Shown: positions 6,918 through 7,322 of the stretch, in pieces | Numbering within the stretch: the first letter of the stretch is position 1 | Layout of the letters: each line of letters starts with the position of its first letter | Assembly (NCBI GenBank): GCA_964602275.1 | Contig: CAZRQF010000048.1 | Coordinates: forward strand, 1 to 7,322 | Length of the DNA stretch: 7,322 nt | Direction: 5' to 3' | DNA from: RGIG6291 sp964602275 | Lineage (GTDB): Bacteria > Bacillota > Clostridia > TANB77 > UBA1234 | Notes under the pieces: model-generated | Told to the model about the DNA's origin: nothing | The model's database searches: none | The model's input: the letters and a program-made list of their open reading frames with translations, nothing else | Program-made: the position numbers and the translations under genes

Positions 6918-7016
6918 TAAATCAAGCAGATTATATGATACCACACAATTAAACATTTGACAAGTACCAATTTTACAATTCACGCCTAGCTTTGCTTTAT
7001 CTAACACCCCAGGCAT
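6897..7016 (-). CDS. Doubtful 39-codon ORF with a C-x4-C-x4-C motif
   Basis: I do not recognise this ORF. It starts with ATG 13 bases after the U32 stop and encodes 39 residues. Cysteines 14, 19 and 24 are evenly spaced (CKIGTCQMFNC), and the tail is AT-rich. The first 21 codons have 25 G/C of 63 bases, above the surrounding intergenic DNA. Against it: the upstream ribosome binding site is weak (AGG at 4 bases), the ATG lies within a small hairpin (7011-7023), and the second half coincides with the rpmE promoter. It may be a small gene, a decayed remnant or chance. Confidence 0.2.
   Translation of the reverse strand: MPGVLDKAKLGVNCKIGTCQMFNCVVSYNLLDLRYKYII
6935..6963 (-). promoter_or_regulatory. 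rpmE promoter
   Basis: On the minus strand TTGTCA (6963-6958, 5 of 6 to consensus) is followed after exactly 17 bases by TATCAT (6940-6935, 5 of 6), and TGG directly before the -10 gives the TGn extension. This is a strong sigma-A type promoter. Transcription should begin near 6928, giving a leader of about 60 very AT-rich bases before the rpmE ATG. Confidence 0.8.
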
Positions 7017-7029
7017 TTCGCCTAATTAT

Positions 7030-7322
7030 TTATTTTACTCTTCTTATTATATAACCTTTTGAAACATCTACTGGTAACTTTATTTTTACTTTTTGCTCTT
7101 TAACACCTGGATTTACTGCATCTATTTCTTCATTAGTTTCAACATCATAAAGCTTATCTATAACAAATGTTACTGGCTCTAATTTCTCTGGTATCATTAT
7201 TTCTAGAGTATCGCCTACGCTTAACTTATTTCTAATTTCTACCGTTGTTACACCATCCATATCAGTAGAAACAACAACTCCGCCAAATTCATAATCTGGA
7301 TTTATTTGTTTTCCTTCGTAAT
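7030..7322 (-). CDS. Peptidase U32 family protein, C-terminal 96 residues (partial)
   Basis: The right window edge cuts this gene, leaving only its last 96 codons and stop. The visible part matches the C-terminal beta-barrel-like domain of peptidase U32 proteins: a DYEFGGVVVS strand, EIRNKLSVGDTLEIMIPEKL, a middle acidic segment, and the closing IRRVK. The in-frame ATG at 7260 is internal, since reading is open to the edge and the upstream residues fit the family. Family knowledge: U32 proteins of this architecture include TrhP-type enzymes that hydroxylate uridine at tRNA wobble positions, as well as RlhA and collagenase-like members. The N-terminal catalytic domain is not visible, so the exact subfamily cannot be told. 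No convincing terminator follows, and transcription may read into the rpmE region. Confidence 0.85.
   Translation of the reverse strand, partial: YEGKQINPDYEFGGVVVSTDMDGVTTVEIRNKLSVGDTLEIMIPEKLEPVTFVIDKLYDVETNEEIDAVNPGVKEQKVKIKLPVDVSKGYIIRRVK

Noticed and set aside
6870..6928. rpmE leader as a riboswitch or zinc (Zur) control region
   Set aside because: It is nearly all A and T with no structured aptamer, and I see no recognisable palindromic Zur-type site.
7003..7014. CACCCCAGGC stretch resembling part of the E. coli lac promoter region, raising vector contamination
   Set aside because: The identity is only about 10 bases, with no -35, -10 or operator match around it; chance resemblance.
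7011..7023. AGGC-GAAAT-GCCT hairpin after the U32 gene as its terminator
   Set aside because: The stem is only 4 bp and no U-tract follows.

Overview
The window is AT-rich (roughly 30% GC by eye) and every recognisable gene lies on the minus strand. A Gram-positive PolC replicase, WhiA, a DUF1385 (YqhQ-like) membrane protein and a four-cysteine L31 protein together point to a low-GC Bacillota, most likely a member of the Clostridia. I cannot name the genus from the sequence.

In transcription order (high to low coordinates) the layout is as follows. First comes the C-terminal end of a peptidase U32 family gene (7322-7030, cut by the window edge). An intergenic stretch of about 160 bases follows, holding a good rpmE promoter and a doubtful 39-codon ORF with three evenly spaced cysteines. 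Next is rpmE (6869-6666), ended by a strong GNRA-loop terminator. A TGn-extended -10 promoter then precedes a tightly packed four-gene run: DUF1385 membrane protein (6585-5662), prmC (5660-4851), whiA (4830-3892) and hemW (3895-2828). The gaps are 1 and 20 bases, and whiA and hemW overlap by 4 bases (ATGA). A second intrinsic terminator (2775-2806) closes that unit, and polC starts at 2731 and runs off the left edge with 910 codons visible.

The genes serve translation (L31, PrmC modification of release factors, possibly U32 tRNA hydroxylation), replication (PolC), cell-division and growth control (WhiA) and haem handling or radical SAM chemistry (HemW). The arrangement looks like two conserved clostridial neighbourhoods joined together: rpmE-DUF1385-prmC, normally followed by prfA, and whiA-polC, normally preceded by rapZ-yvcK. 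Here prfA, rapZ and yvcK are absent at the junction and hemW sits between whiA and polC.

This is core housekeeping DNA. I see no mobile element, CRISPR array, defence system, tRNA or rRNA. The points worth a second look are the small cysteine-containing ORF overlapping the rpmE promoter, the near-leaderless promoter of the four-gene operon, the altered gene order, and a few start-site and codon oddities.
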